Assembly: GCF_000384475.1 (NCBI RefSeq)
Contig: NZ_ARWB01000001.1
Location: 3,599,039 to 3,663,038 of the forward strand
Origin: Methylopila sp. M107
GTDB taxonomy: Bacteria; Pseudomonadota; Alphaproteobacteria; Rhizobiales; Methylopilaceae
DNA length: 64,000 nt
Reading direction: 5' to 3'
Part shown: positions 53,501 through 62,818 of the stretch, in pieces
Position numbering within the stretch: position 1 is the first letter of the stretch
Layout of the letters: each line of letters starts with the position of its first letter
The notes under the pieces: generated by a model
Told to the model about the DNA's origin: nothing
The model's database searches: none
Seen by the model: the letters and a program-made list of their open reading frames with translations, nothing else
Made by a program: the position numbers and the translations under genes

Positions 53501-54298
53501 ATGCAGATTTCACTCAAGGGCCAGGTCGCGCTGGTGACCGGCGCGAGCTCCGGGATCGGCCGCGCGACGGCGCAGGCGATGGCGGCCGCCGGCGCGCGCG
53601 TCGCTGTGAACTACCGTTCCGAACGCGACGAGGCCGAGAAGGTCGCGGCCGGCATCGTCCAGGCGGGCGGCGAGGCCTTTGCGATCAAGGCGGATGTTTC
53701 GAGCGAACCGGACGTCGAGGCGCTGTTCGCCGAGACCGTGAAGCGGTTCGGCGCGGTCGACATCGTGGTCGCGAACGCGGGGCTTCAGAAGGATGCCGGC
53801 GCCGCCGAGATGACGCTCGACGACTGGCGCAAGGTGATCGACGTCAACCTCACCGGCCAGTTCCTCTGCGCCCGCGCGGCGATCCGCCAGTTCCGCGCGC
53901 AGGGGCGCCGCGACGTGTCGAAGGCGCTCGGCAAGCTGATCTCGATGTCCTCGGTCCACGAGGTCATCCCGTGGGCCGGGCACGTCAACTACGCCGCCTC
54001 CAAGGGCGGGATCTCGCTGATGATGAAGACGCTGGCGCAGGAGTTCGCCGCCGAAGGCGTGCGCGTGAACGCGATCGCGCCGGGCGCGATCCGCACCTCG
54101 ATCAACGCGGAAGAGACCGAAGGCGAGGCCGGCGAGAAGCTGCTGCGGCTCATTCCCTATGGCCGCATCGGCGCGGCCGAGGACGTCGCCAACGCGGCGG
54201 TGTGGCTCGCCTCCGACCTTGCGGACTACGTGGTCGGCGCGACCATCTTCGTCGACGGCGGCATGACGCTCTATCCGGAATTCCGCGGCAATGGGTGA
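53501..54298 (+). CDS. Short-chain dehydrogenase (glucose 1-dehydrogenase type)
   Basis: A 265-residue NAD(P)-dependent oxidoreductase: cofactor motif TGASSGIGRATAQ (about 14-26), NAG (VVANAGLQ), catalytic Ser in SMSSVHE and YxxxK in NYAASKGG, C-terminal FVDGGMTLYPEF. The overall match is to glucose 1-dehydrogenase-type SDRs. The GH15 gene overlaps its 3' end by 8 bp, so glucose released by GH15 may be its substrate (inference). Confidence 0.85.
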   Translation: MQISLKGQVALVTGASSGIGRATAQAMAAAGARVAVNYRSERDEAEKVAAGIVQAGGEAFAIKADVSSEPDVEALFAETVKRFGAVDIVVANAGLQKDAGAAEMTLDDWRKVIDVNLTGQFLCARAAIRQFRAQGRRDVSKALGKLISMSSVHEVIPWAGHVNYAASKGGISLMMKTLAQEFAAEGVRVNAIAPGAIRTSINAEETEGEAGEKLLRLIPYGRIGAAEDVANAAVWLASDLADYVVGATIFVDGGMTLYPEFRGNG

Positions 54299-56099
54299 GG
54301 CGAACGTCCGCCGCCCCTCCGCCGCGATCGAGGACCATGCGCTGATCGGCGACTGCGCGTCCGCGGCGCTCGTCTCCCGCGACGGCTCGATCGACTTCCT
54401 CTGCTGGCCGCGCTTCGACAGCCCGACGATCTTCGCCAGGATTCTCGACGAGGAGAAGGGCGGCGAGTTCTTCGTCCGCCCCCGGTTCGAGACGGCGCGC
54501 ACGCTGCAGATCTACCTGCCGGACACCAACGTCGTGCTGACCCGCTGGCTCTCGGAAGAAGGCAGCGCCGAAGTCACCGACGTGATGCGCCCCGAGCGCG
54601 GACAGGACGGCGGCGATCCGCACATCCTGCGCCGCGTCGAGGCGACGCGCGGGTCGGTCGCGTTCGAGGCGCGCTGCGCGCCGCGCTTCGACTATGCGCG
54701 GAGCGAGGCCCGGCCGGAGCCGACGCGCGACGGCATGGCGTTTCGGGCCGGCCACGCGACGCTGAGGCTTTCGGGATCGCAGCCGATCGAGGCGGAGGGC
54801 AGCGACGCCGTCTCGCGCTTCACGCTCGAAAAGGGCGAGGTCGCCTGGTTCGTGCTCGACGGCGGCGACGGAGACGCGCCGCTCGGACAGGACGCGGAGG
54901 AGGCGTTGTCAGAGGCGGTCGACTGGTGGCGGCGCTGGGCGGCGCAGTCGACCTATAAAGGCCGCTGGCGCGAGATCGTGATGCGCTCGGCGCTGGCGCT
55001 GCGCCTCATGGTGTCGCGCGAGCATGGCTCGATTCTCGCGGCCCCGACCTTCGGCCTGCCGGAAGCGATGGGGGGCGAGCGCAACTGGGATTACCGCGCC
55101 GCCTGGATCCGCGACGCCTCCTTCACGGTCTACGCCTTCATGCGGCTCGGCTTTCGCGACGAGGCCGCCGGCTTCATGGGCTGGGTGCTGGACCGGCTCG
55201 AGGAGAACGAGGGCAGGCTCGCCATCATGTACGCCATGAACGGCTCTACCGACCTCGAGGAGATCGAGCTCGACCACCTCGCCGGCCATGGCGGCTCGCG
55301 CCCCGTGCGGGTCGGCAACCGGGCGGCCGAGCAGATCCAGCTCGACATCTATGGCGAGCTGATCGACGCGGTCTACCTGCATGACAAATACGGCCGCGCG
55401 CTGTCCGCCCACGCCTGGGGCTGCGTGCGAAAGCTCGTCGACCATGTCTGCGAGGTCTGGCGCGAGCCGGACGCCGGCATCTGGGAGATCCGCTGCGAAG
55501 CGCGAGAGTTCCTGCATTCGCGGCTGATGTGCTGGGTCGCGATCGACCGCGCGATCCGGCTCGCGCGCCAGCGCTCGCTGCCCGCGCCTGTCGTCGAATG
55601 GATGGCGACGCGCGACGAGATCCATCGCGACATCTGGGAGAACTTCTGGGACGACGAGCTCGGCCATTTCGTCGAGAGCCGCGGTTCGAAAGAGCTCGAC
55701 GGCGCGATGCTGCTGATGCCGCTGGTGCGCTTCGTCAGCGCGACCGACCCGCAATGGCTGAAGACCCTCGACGCCATCGGACAGGCGCTGACCGACGATT
55801 CGCTGGTCTATCGCTACCGCCGCGACGACGGGCTCAAGGGCCGCGAGGGCGCCTTCACGGCCTGCTCGTTCTGGTATGTCGAGTGCCTCGCGCGCGCCGA
55901 CCGGCTTAACGAGGCGCGCGAGGCCTTCGAGAAGATTCTGGGCTACGCGAACCATGTCGACCTGTTCGCCGAAGAGATCGGCGCGGATGGCGGCCATCTC
56001 GGCAACTTTCCGCAGGCCCTCACCCACCTCGCGCTGATCAGCGCCGCCTACTACCTCGACCGCGAGCTGAGCGGCGAGCGGGGGACGTGGCGGCCTTGA
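54291..56099 (+). CDS. Glycoside hydrolase family 15 protein (glucoamylase/trehalase type)
   Basis: A 602-residue cytoplasmic protein with the GH15 architecture: N-terminal beta-sandwich (IEDHALIGDCASAALVSRDG, SIDFLCWPRFDSPTIFARIL), linker, and an (alpha/alpha)6 barrel (PEAMGGERNWDYRAAWIRDA, NRAAEQIQLDIYGELIDAVY, FTACSFWYVECLARADRLNE). The WIRD acidic region and the AEQIQ region supply likely catalytic acids. Hydrolyses alpha-glucosides, probably trehalose or short alpha-glucans. Translationally coupled to the SDR. Confidence 0.9.
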   Translation: MGEANVRRPSAAIEDHALIGDCASAALVSRDGSIDFLCWPRFDSPTIFARILDEEKGGEFFVRPRFETARTLQIYLPDTNVVLTRWLSEEGSAEVTDVMRPERGQDGGDPHILRRVEATRGSVAFEARCAPRFDYARSEARPEPTRDGMAFRAGHATLRLSGSQPIEAEGSDAVSRFTLEKGEVAWFVLDGGDGDAPLGQDAEEALSEAVDWWRRWAAQSTYKGRWREIVMRSALALRLMVSREHGSILAAPTFGLPEAMGGERNWDYRAAWIRDASFTVYAFMRLGFRDEAAGFMGWVLDRLEENEGRLAIMYAMNGSTDLEEIELDHLAGHGGSRPVRVGNRAAEQIQLDIYGELIDAVYLHDKYGRALSAHAWGCVRKLVDHVCEVWREPDAGIWEIRCEAREFLHSRLMCWVAIDRAIRLARQRSLPAPVVEWMATRDEIHRDIWENFWDDELGHFVESRGSKELDGAMLLMPLVRFVSATDPQWLKTLDAIGQALTDDSLVYRYRRDDGLKGREGAFTACSFWYVECLARADRLNEAREAFEKILGYANHVDLFAEEIGADGGHLGNFPQALTHLALISAAYYLDRELSGERGTWRP

Positions 56100-56127
56100 A
56101 GCACGGTCGGCTCATGCGGAACCACCA

Positions 56128-56239
56128 CCGTCATTCCGGCTGCAGCGAAGCGGACGGCCGGAATCCAGAGACACGGGCGCTTCAGGACTGACGGAGACGT
56201 TTGTGGATCTGGAGTCCGGCCCTTCGGCCGGAATGACGG
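56128..56239. repeat. Paired palindrome, family C copy 4
   Basis: ccgtcattccggc, ccggaatccagagac, spacer, ttgtggatctggagtccggc, ccggaatgacgg. Same module between GH15 and the next gene. Confidence 0.8.
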
Positions 56240-56279
56240 TGCAAGTCATTCGGTCTCTCGCTTCAGGGACCCGACGGCC

Positions 56280-56777
56280 TCACCGCCCGACGATTTGCGG
56301 CGCGAGCTTCGATGCGAGCGTCTCCGCATTCGCCCGCGCCGCGTTGGCGCTCGACGCGATCGACCGGATCGTCAGCAGGTCGCCGTCGCGGATCACCACC
56401 GCGGTGGCGCCGAACGTCTTGCCCATGGGGTAGCTGGTGATCCAGCCGACGGCGGGCGCGACGTCGAGGCCCGACAGCCGGCAGGCGGGCTCCCGCTCCT
56501 TGCACCGCCGCTCGAGGCTTTCGAAGGTCGTCTCGCCGGACCGCACCCGCTGTTCGGTTCCGTCGGGCTGCCGACCGAGCAGCACGTCGACCATCGGGCC
56601 GCCCTCGCAAGTGAGGCACATCAGCGTCAGCCGCTCGGGCGCGGCCCTGTGCTGGAAGCCCGGCCCGAGCGCCGCCTTCGCCTCGTCGACGACGGAGGTC
56701 AGGTCCCGGACCGCAAACCCCTCGGCATGCGCGGCGGTCGCGGTCAGGAGAGCGAGGACGCAGGCGAGGATGCGCAT
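56280..56777 (-). CDS. Secreted hypothetical protein with four cysteines
   Basis: A 165-residue exported protein (signal peptide MRILACVLALLTATAAHA). The mature chain has CLTC near residue 54 and RRCKEREPACRL near 90, probably two disulfides, and no other motif I recognise. The upstream gene yggT lies 49 bp away on the same strand. Confidence 0.65.
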   Translation of the reverse strand: MRILACVLALLTATAAHAEGFAVRDLTSVVDEAKAALGPGFQHRAAPERLTLMCLTCEGGPMVDVLLGRQPDGTEQRVRSGETTFESLERRCKEREPACRLSGLDVAPAVGWITSYPMGKTFGATAVVIRDGDLLTIRSIASSANAARANAETLASKLAPQIVGR

Positions 56778-56826
56778 CGGACTTAAGCCTCCGAGGGTCG
56801 CGACGCGGGTCGATGCGCGGTGCCGA

Positions 56827-57117
56827 TCAGAACACGTTTGGGTAGATGTAGTACAAAATCACGTTCTGGATCAGGATGATCAGCAGGATCAGCACCATCG
56901 GCGACAGGTCGATCCCGCCCATATAGGGCAGCACGTTGCGGATCGGCCGGAGCACCGGCTCGGTGATGCGGTAGAGGAAATCCCAGATCGCCGAGACCAC
57001 CGTGTTGCGCGTGTTCACGACGTTGAAGGCGATCAGCCAGGACAGGATGGCGGAGGCGATCAGCAGCCACATATAGAGCCGGAGCGCCAACAGAATGACG
57101 TCGAGAAGCGCGCGCAT
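56827..57117 (-). CDS. yggT: YggT family membrane protein
   Basis: A 96-residue inner-membrane protein with two helices and YggT hallmarks (YMWLLIASAILSWLIAFNVV, ITEPVLRPIRNVLPYMGGID, LSPMVLILLIILIQNVIL). Linked in other bacteria to division or osmotic functions; role not established. Confidence 0.9.
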   Translation of the reverse strand: MRALLDVILLALRLYMWLLIASAILSWLIAFNVVNTRNTVVSAIWDFLYRITEPVLRPIRNVLPYMGGIDLSPMVLILLIILIQNVILYYIYPNVF

Positions 57118-57240
57118 CCGTCTGGAAAACCTTATCGTCGAGGCGGGATTTTGCGTCGCGAGATGTAATGGCCGCGGCGCTTCGGGGCAAGGCGCGACGG
57201 GATCGCGGCGTCGGTCGGGCCTCCGGACCGCTGGTTCGCC

Positions 57241-57269
57241 TTGACAGGGTCCCGACCCGCCAACTAAAT
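57241..57269 (+). promoter_or_regulatory. tRNA-Ala promoter
   Basis: TTGACA (57241-57246) and CTAAAT (57264-57269) are 17 bp apart, about 21 bp before the tRNA gene. Confidence 0.65.
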
Positions 57270-57290
57270 GCCGCAGCCTTCGAGGCGCGC

Positions 57291-57366
57291 GGGGCCGTAG
57301 CTCAGATGGGAGAGCGCTGCAATCGCACTGCAGAGGTCAGGGGTTCGATTCCCCTCGGCTCCACCA
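57291..57366 (+). tRNA. tRNA-Ala (anticodon CGC)
   Basis: 76 nt including an encoded CCA end. Acceptor GGGGCCG pairs with CGGCTCC, the anticodon stem CTGCA/TGCAG encloses ATCGCAC with anticodon CGC (reads GCG), and the T-arm has GGGGTTCGATTCCCC. All arms are intact. Confidence 0.97.
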
Positions 57367-57437
57367 AGCGTCTCGCGAAGCATCCGATCCTTCAATCGAT
57401 CACCGCCTGAAAGCCGGATCGGCGATCCCTTCCGGGC

Positions 57438-58199
57438 TCAGGGCGCCAGCACGCGGACGCCCTGGTCGCCGAGCCGCGCGATCAGCTCCGCGGCGGGCGA
57501 GGTCTCGGTGACGACCGCCTCGACCTCCAGGATCTCGCACACCGACACGGGCGCGCGGCGGCCGAATTTCGAGCTGTCGGCCGCGACGATGGTCCGCTCG
57601 CAGCTTTCGATCATCGCGCGCGCGATCCGCGCCTCCTCGAGGTCGAAATCGGTGAAGCCGGCGCGCGCGTCGACGCCGCCGATCGACAGGATCGCGACGT
57701 CGGCGCGAAATCTGCGGATGAAGCCTTCCGCCTCCGAACCGACCGCGGCCGCGAGGTCCGCGCGCAATTCGCCGCCCGCGAGGTAGACGCGGCTCTCGTT
57801 GCGGTCGAGCAGATGCCGCGCGATCTCGAGCGAGTTGGTGACCACGGTGAGGCGCCGCCGCGCCGCCAGAGCCTGCGCGACGTAGGTCGTGGTCGAGCCG
57901 GTGTCGATCATCACGGTCTGGCCGTCCTCGACGAGGTCCGCGACCGCGCGCGCGAGCGCGCGCTTCGCCGGCGCGTTGACGCGCATGCGGCGGCCGAACG
58001 GCGCCTCGACGGCCGCGCCCGTCAGCTCCACCGCGCCGTGGCTGCGCGTCAGCAGCCCGCCCTCGACCAGCGCCTTGACGTTGCGCCGGATGGTCTCGTC
58101 CGAGACGCCGAGCCGGTCCGCGAGATCGATGACGCGCGTCACGTCCTCGTCGCGCACCAGGTCGACGATCGCGCGCTGTCTCGGATTCTGTCTCATCAA
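57438..58199 (-). CDS. DeoR/GlpR-family repressor
   Basis: A 253-residue regulator with the N-terminal helix-turn-helix (RVIDLADRLGVSDETIRRNV, LVEGGLLTRSHGAVEL) and a sugar-phosphate-sensing isomerase-like domain (MIDTGSTTTYVAQALAA, TNSLEIARHLLDRNESRVYL). Divergent from the amine-uptake cluster, so it probably controls it. The family responds to phosphorylated ligands, and a kinase-like gene is in the cluster. Confidence 0.88.
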   Translation of the reverse strand: MMRQNPRQRAIVDLVRDEDVTRVIDLADRLGVSDETIRRNVKALVEGGLLTRSHGAVELTGAAVEAPFGRRMRVNAPAKRALARAVADLVEDGQTVMIDTGSTTTYVAQALAARRRLTVVTNSLEIARHLLDRNESRVYLAGGELRADLAAAVGSEAEGFIRRFRADVAILSIGGVDARAGFTDFDLEEARIARAMIESCERTIVAADSSKFGRRAPVSVCEILEVEAVVTETSPAAELIARLGDQGVRVLAP

Positions 58200-58217
58200 G
58201 AGGCTCTGCTGGCCAAA

Positions 58218-58267
58218 CTGTGGGCATTCTGTGGGAAGTGATCGGTCATCTCAACGGCAAACCCACA
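58218..58267. promoter_or_regulatory. Candidate DeoR operator
   Basis: Direct repeats CTGTGGG at 58218 and 58229 (11-bp period, one helical turn) and an inverted CCCACA at 58262-58267 lie in the gap between the divergent regulator and binding-protein genes. Confidence 0.5.
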
Positions 58268-58351
58268 TAGATCGTGGACAGGCGCAAATATGGCGCCCAA
58301 ACTGCATTGAGCGTTGCGGCTGGGAGCGATCAGCGAAGCGAGGAGACGGGC

Positions 58352-59302
58352 ATGTTGCATCAGATGGCGCGCGCAGCGACGGCGGGATTTCTCGCGCTCG
58401 CTTTGAGCGCCGGGGCCGCGACGGCGGCGCCGGAGTCGAAGGACCCGATCAAGGTCACGCTGCACGACTGGACCGGACAGCTCATCACCGCGCGCATCAT
58501 GGGCGAGACGCTCAAGAAAGCCGGCTACAACGTCGATTATGTCCAGGCCGACTACCTCGCCCAGTTCGCCGGCATGCGGACCGGCGACCTGCATGTCGCC
58601 ATGGAGGTCTGGGCCACCACGGCCAAGGACGCGATGGACGAGGCGATCGCGGCCGGCGGCGTCGAGAATGTCGGCGAGACCGGCATGCAGGCGATCGAGG
58701 ACTGGTGGTTCCCCGAATACATGAAGGAAAAGTGCCCGGGCCTGCCCGACTGGACCGCGCTGAAGGCCTGCGCCGAGGTGTTCTCCACTCCCGAGACCGC
58801 GCCGAAGGGCCGTTATCTCGGCGGCCCGGTGACCTGGGGCGGCTTTGACGAGGAGCGCGTCGCGGCGCTCGACCTGCCGTTCGAGGTGGTCCACGCCGGC
58901 ACCGACGCCGCGATGTTCGCCGAACTCCAGAGCGCTTACGACCGCAAGGCCCCGATCCTGCTCTGGATCTACGCGCCGCACTGGGCCCCCATCAAGTTCA
59001 AGGGCGAGTGGGTCAAGTTCCCGCCCTACGAGAAGGCCTGCTACGAGGATCCGGCCTGGGGCGTCAACAAGGACGCCAAGTACGACTGCGCGAAGCCGCG
59101 CGGGCCGATCTACAAGGCGGTCTGGACCGGCGTGAAGGACAAGTGGCCGGGCGCCTACAAGGCGATCAAGGCCTACACGTTCGACAACGAGGAGATCGGC
59201 GCGCTCGCGGCCAAGGTCGACCTCGACGGCCAGAAGGTCGAGGCCGTGGTCGACGACTGGATGGCCAAGAACGAGGACCGCTGGAAGAAGTGGCTGCAGT
59301 GA
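58352..59302 (+). CDS. Glycine betaine-type ABC substrate-binding protein (OpuAC family)
   Basis: A 316-residue periplasmic binding protein with a signal peptide (TAGFLALALSAGAATAAPES). OpuAC-type motifs: IKVTLHDWTGQLITARIMGE, TLKKAGYNVDYVQAD, and several aromatic residues (WWFPEYMKEKCPGLPDW, YAPHWAPIKFKGEWVKFPPY) that in this family cage quaternary ammonium groups. GAGGAGA precedes the ATG. First gene of the uptake cluster. Confidence 0.88.
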   Translation: MLHQMARAATAGFLALALSAGAATAAPESKDPIKVTLHDWTGQLITARIMGETLKKAGYNVDYVQADYLAQFAGMRTGDLHVAMEVWATTAKDAMDEAIAAGGVENVGETGMQAIEDWWFPEYMKEKCPGLPDWTALKACAEVFSTPETAPKGRYLGGPVTWGGFDEERVAALDLPFEVVHAGTDAAMFAELQSAYDRKAPILLWIYAPHWAPIKFKGEWVKFPPYEKACYEDPAWGVNKDAKYDCAKPRGPIYKAVWTGVKDKWPGAYKAIKAYTFDNEEIGALAAKVDLDGQKVEAVVDDWMAKNEDRWKKWLQ

Positions 59303-59311
59303 CGAGCGCAT

Positions 59312-59391
59312 CCGTCATTGCCGGGCTTGACCCGGCAATCCATCCCTTCAGCGAAGATGATGGATGCCCGGATCAAGTCCGGGCATGACGG
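59312..59391. repeat. Paired palindrome, family C copy 5 (short)
   Basis: ccgtcattgccgggcttgac and its complement-like partner gtccgggcatgacgg; a shorter form of the module between binding protein and ATPase genes. Confidence 0.75.
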
Positions 59392-59411
59392 AACCTTCCA
59401 GGGACCGCCAC

Positions 59412-60443
59412 ATGCCTGAATCCATCCTCGCCTGTCGCGACGTCGCGAAGCTCTTCGGCGCGAAGCCGGAGCGCTTCGTGCGCGACGGGCGTCTCGCGGT
59501 CGATCAGGCGGCGCTGGCCGAAGCCGGCGTCGTGCCGGCCGTCATGGACGTCTCGCTCGAGATCGGGCGCGGCGAGACCTTCGTGATCATGGGGCTGTCG
59601 GGCTCGGGGAAGTCCACGCTGGTGCGCTGCCTGTCGGGGCTGCTGGCGCCGACGGCCGGCGAGGTCATGTTCGAGGGGCGGGACCTCGCGCGGATCTCCG
59701 AGGGCGAGCTCATAAAGATCCGCCGTCACCAGATGGGGATGGTGTTCCAGAGCTTCGCCCTGCTGCCGCATCTGAGCGTGCTGCGCAACGTGTCCTTCCC
59801 GCTCGAGGTGCAGGGCCGGCCGAAGGCGGAATGCGAGGCGAGGGCGCGCGAGATGGTGAAGCTCGTCGGCCTCAACGGCCGCGAGGACCGGTTCCCGCGC
59901 GAGCTCTCCGGCGGGCAGCAGCAGCGCGTCGGCATCGCGCGCTCGCTCGCGGTCGGGCCGGACCTCTGGTTCCTGGACGAGCCGTTTTCCGCTCTCGACC
60001 CGCTGATCCGCCGCGAGATGCAGGACGAGGTGCTGCGGCTGCAGGGCCTTCTGAAGAAGACCATCATCTTCATCACCCACGACTTCGAGGAGGCGGTGCG
60101 CGTCGCCGACCGCATCGCGATCATGAAGGACGGGCGCGTGGTGCAGATCGGCTCCGCCGAGGAACTCGTGCTGTCGCCCGCGACCGACTATGTCCGGGCC
60201 TTCACCCGCGACGCCCCGCGCGCGAAGATCCTCACGGCGCGCTCGGTGATGGCGCCGGCCGGCGGCGCGACCGATTTCGCCGGACAGATCGACGCCGGGC
60301 AGCGCATCGCCTCCTTCGCGCATGACGTCGAGAGTTCCGACAGGCCCTTCGCGGTGGTGGAGAACGGCGCCCTGCTCGGCGTCGTGGACCGCATCGCGAT
60401 GATCGACGTGCTGGTCGGCCGCGAGCGGAAGGCCGCGGCGTGA
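59412..60443 (+). CDS. Glycine betaine-type ABC transporter ATPase (OpuAA/ProV-like)
   Basis: A 343-residue ATPase: Walker A GLSGSGKST (about 63-71), signature LSGGQQQRVGIARS, Walker B LWFLDEPFSALDP, switch His in FITHDFEEAVRVADRIAIM. The N-terminal FGAKPERFVRDGRLAVDQAA insertion before the ATPase core is typical of ProV/OpuAA. A C-terminal CBS-like regulatory stretch follows. The ATG at 59412 is chosen; the longer frame starts inside the repeat. Confidence 0.92.
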   Translation: MPESILACRDVAKLFGAKPERFVRDGRLAVDQAALAEAGVVPAVMDVSLEIGRGETFVIMGLSGSGKSTLVRCLSGLLAPTAGEVMFEGRDLARISEGELIKIRRHQMGMVFQSFALLPHLSVLRNVSFPLEVQGRPKAECEARAREMVKLVGLNGREDRFPRELSGGQQQRVGIARSLAVGPDLWFLDEPFSALDPLIRREMQDEVLRLQGLLKKTIIFITHDFEEAVRVADRIAIMKDGRVVQIGSAEELVLSPATDYVRAFTRDAPRAKILTARSVMAPAGGATDFAGQIDAGQRIASFAHDVESSDRPFAVVENGALLGVVDRIAMIDVLVGRERKAAA

Positions 60444-60771
60444 GGCGGGCGGCGGACAGGAGCGCTTACGCTGCCGACGTTTGGGGCGGGGGGGTGGCTT
60501 GCCGCCACGCGTTCTTTCCCCGCAAGCGAGATCGTTGCGATAACGCCGGCCTCGGTTCCTCCTCCGCGCAGCGGGGGAGGGGGACCATGGCGAGAGCCAT
60601 GGTGGAGGGGGCGACGTTTCCGAAAGATCCTCGACCCTCGACGAATCGCTCTACGCCTCGCCCCCTCCACCGCTTCGCGGTCCCCCTCCCCCGTGCTTCG
60701 CACGGAGGAGGATCAAGAGGCGACGCATCTCGAGGCGCGAGAGGGGAGCAGAAGCGTCGCGGTGCGATCTC
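60444..60771. other. Repeat-filled gap inside the transporter cluster
   Basis: No gene is seen. Most of the gap is a family D paired palindrome (60556-60713). It separates ATPase and permease genes that would normally be adjacent. Confidence 0.6.
60556..60713. repeat. Paired palindrome, family D copy 3
   Basis: ctcctccgcgcagcggggga and tggtggagggggcg at the left face cgccccctccaccgc and cgtgcttcgcacggaggagg at the right. Confidence 0.7.
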
Positions 60772-62802
60772 ATGGCGGTCCGCGCCATGACCGACGCCGT
60801 CGCCCCCGCGATCGCGATCCATCGTCCGCGTCCCCCGCTCTCGCGGCTGCTCTGGCCGGCGCTGCTGGTCGCCACCATCGTGCTCGTCTCGCTGCCGAAC
60901 GGCGCGCTGCCGGGCTGGATGACCAAGTTTCCGGCCGCCTGGCAGATCCCGATCGCGGCGTGGATCTCCACCTTCATGCGCTGGCTGATGGAGGTCGCGA
61001 GCTTCGGCCTGTTCACCGTGCGCGACCTGTTCCGCGCGGTCGCATGGGTGCTGGACCTGCCGCTGTCCGCCACGAAGGCCGTGCTCTCCGAGGGCATCGG
61101 CTGGGGGAGGGGAGCGGACGCCGTCACGATCGCGCCGGCGATCCCGTGGTTCTCGGCGCTGATCGCGGGCGTCGCGGCGGCCTATGCGGTCGGGGGCGCG
61201 CGGCTCGCCGTGCTGATCGGCGCCGGCCTGCTCTATCTCGCGGTGTTCGGGCAATGGGCCGGCGCGATGGCGACGCTCGCCTCGGTGCTGGTGTCGAGCG
61301 TTCTCGGCGCGGTCGGCGGCCTTCTGGTCGGCCTCGCCTGCGTGCGCTGGCGCGGCGTCGAGCGGGCGGTCGCGCCTTTGCTCGACCTCGCCCAGACCAT
61401 GCCGGTCTTCGCCTATCTGCTGCCGATGCTGATCCTGTTCGGCTTCGGCCCGGTCTCGGCGATGATCGCCACCATCGTCTACGCCATGCCGCCGATGGTG
61501 CGCGTCACCATGCTCGCGATCCGCGCCGTGCCGGACGAGATCCGCGAGCTCGGCGCGATGACCGGCTGCACGCGGGCGCAGCTCACATGGCGCATGCTGG
61601 TCCCCAGCGCGCTGCCGGCCCTGATGGTCGGCGTCAACCAGGTCATCATGCTCTCGCTCAACGTCGTGATCATCGCCTCGATGATCGGGGCGGGCGGGCT
61701 CGGCTTCGAGGTGCTGGCGGCGCTCCGCCGGCTCGACATCGGCGCGGGGCTCGAGGCCGGGATCGCAATCACGGTGCTGGCGATCCTGCTCGACCGCTTC
61801 GCCCAGGCGCTCGCGTTGAAGACGGGGAGGGCGCCGGACCGCGACGCGGGGGCGCGGGCGCGGCGCAAGCTGTTTCTGCGCTCCGCCTTCGCGCTCGCCG
61901 CGCTGCTCTGGCTCGCGGCCGCCGCCTGGCCCGAGATCGCCAGATATCCCGAAGCGCTGCGGCTCTCGACCGCGCCCTATTGGGGCGAGCTCGTGCGCTG
62001 GATCAACCTCAACTTCTACGCGACGCTCGACGCGATCCGCGCCTTCGCGTTCCTGAACCTGCTCGCGCCCGCCAAGCGCTTCGCGTTGGCGCTGCCATGG
62101 GTCTGGGTCGTGGCGCTGGTGGCGGTCGCGGGCTTCCGGCTCGGCGGCTGGCGGCTCGGGACCGGCCTGGCGGCGCTCGCGCTCGCCATCGCCACGACCG
62201 GCCTCTGGCAGGTCGCGATGCTGACCGTCTATCTGTGCGGCATCGCCGTGATCGTCGCGACCCTGATCGGCGTGCCGCTCGGCGTCGTCGCCGCCACGCG
62301 GCCGAGACTGTGGCGCGCGGTCGAGACCGTCATCGACCTGCTCCAGACGCTGCCGTCCTTCGTCTATCTGATCCCGATCGTCATGCTGTTCCGGGTCGGC
62401 GACTTCACGGCGCTGATCGCGATCGTGCTCTATTCGGTCGCGCCGGCGATCCGCTACGCGGCGCACGGCGTCTCGCAGGCGCCGCCGACGCTGATCGAGG
62501 CCGCGACCATGCAGGGCTGCACCAGGCGCCAGATCCTGCTGCGGGTGCGCGCGCCCTTGGCGCTTCCCGAAATCCTGCTCGGGATCAACCAGACCATCAT
62601 GCTGGCGCTGTCGATGCTGGTGATCACGGCGCTGGTCGGCACGCGCGACCTCGGCCAGGAGACCTATTCGGCGCTCGCCAAGGCTGACGTCGGCAAGGGA
62701 CTGGTCGCGGGCCTCTGCGTCGCGTTCATCGCGATCATCGCGGACCGGCTGGTCTCCGCCGCGGCGGCGCGCACCAAGCGACGGCTGGGGCTCGCGGCAT
62801 GA
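60772..62802 (+). CDS. Double-domain glycine betaine-type ABC permease
   Basis: A 676-residue inner-membrane protein with two complete ProW-like permease modules in one chain. Each has its own EAA loop: GAMTGCTRAQLTWRMLVPSA with PALMVGVNQVIMLSL (about 262-300) and ATMQGCTRRQILLRVRAPLA with PEILLGINQTIMLAL (about 580-615). Between them lies a second N-terminal-like membrane stretch. This would give both halves of the channel from one gene. A second start is at 60787 (MTDAVAPAIA). Confidence 0.9.
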   Translation: MAVRAMTDAVAPAIAIHRPRPPLSRLLWPALLVATIVLVSLPNGALPGWMTKFPAAWQIPIAAWISTFMRWLMEVASFGLFTVRDLFRAVAWVLDLPLSATKAVLSEGIGWGRGADAVTIAPAIPWFSALIAGVAAAYAVGGARLAVLIGAGLLYLAVFGQWAGAMATLASVLVSSVLGAVGGLLVGLACVRWRGVERAVAPLLDLAQTMPVFAYLLPMLILFGFGPVSAMIATIVYAMPPMVRVTMLAIRAVPDEIRELGAMTGCTRAQLTWRMLVPSALPALMVGVNQVIMLSLNVVIIASMIGAGGLGFEVLAALRRLDIGAGLEAGIAITVLAILLDRFAQALALKTGRAPDRDAGARARRKLFLRSAFALAALLWLAAAAWPEIARYPEALRLSTAPYWGELVRWINLNFYATLDAIRAFAFLNLLAPAKRFALALPWVWVVALVAVAGFRLGGWRLGTGLAALALAIATTGLWQVAMLTVYLCGIAVIVATLIGVPLGVVAATRPRLWRAVETVIDLLQTLPSFVYLIPIVMLFRVGDFTALIAIVLYSVAPAIRYAAHGVSQAPPTLIEAATMQGCTRRQILLRVRAPLALPEILLGINQTIMLALSMLVITALVGTRDLGQETYSALAKADVGKGLVAGLCVAFIAIIADRLVSAAAARTKRRLGLAA

Positions 62803-62818
62803 GCGCGTGGCGGCGTTC

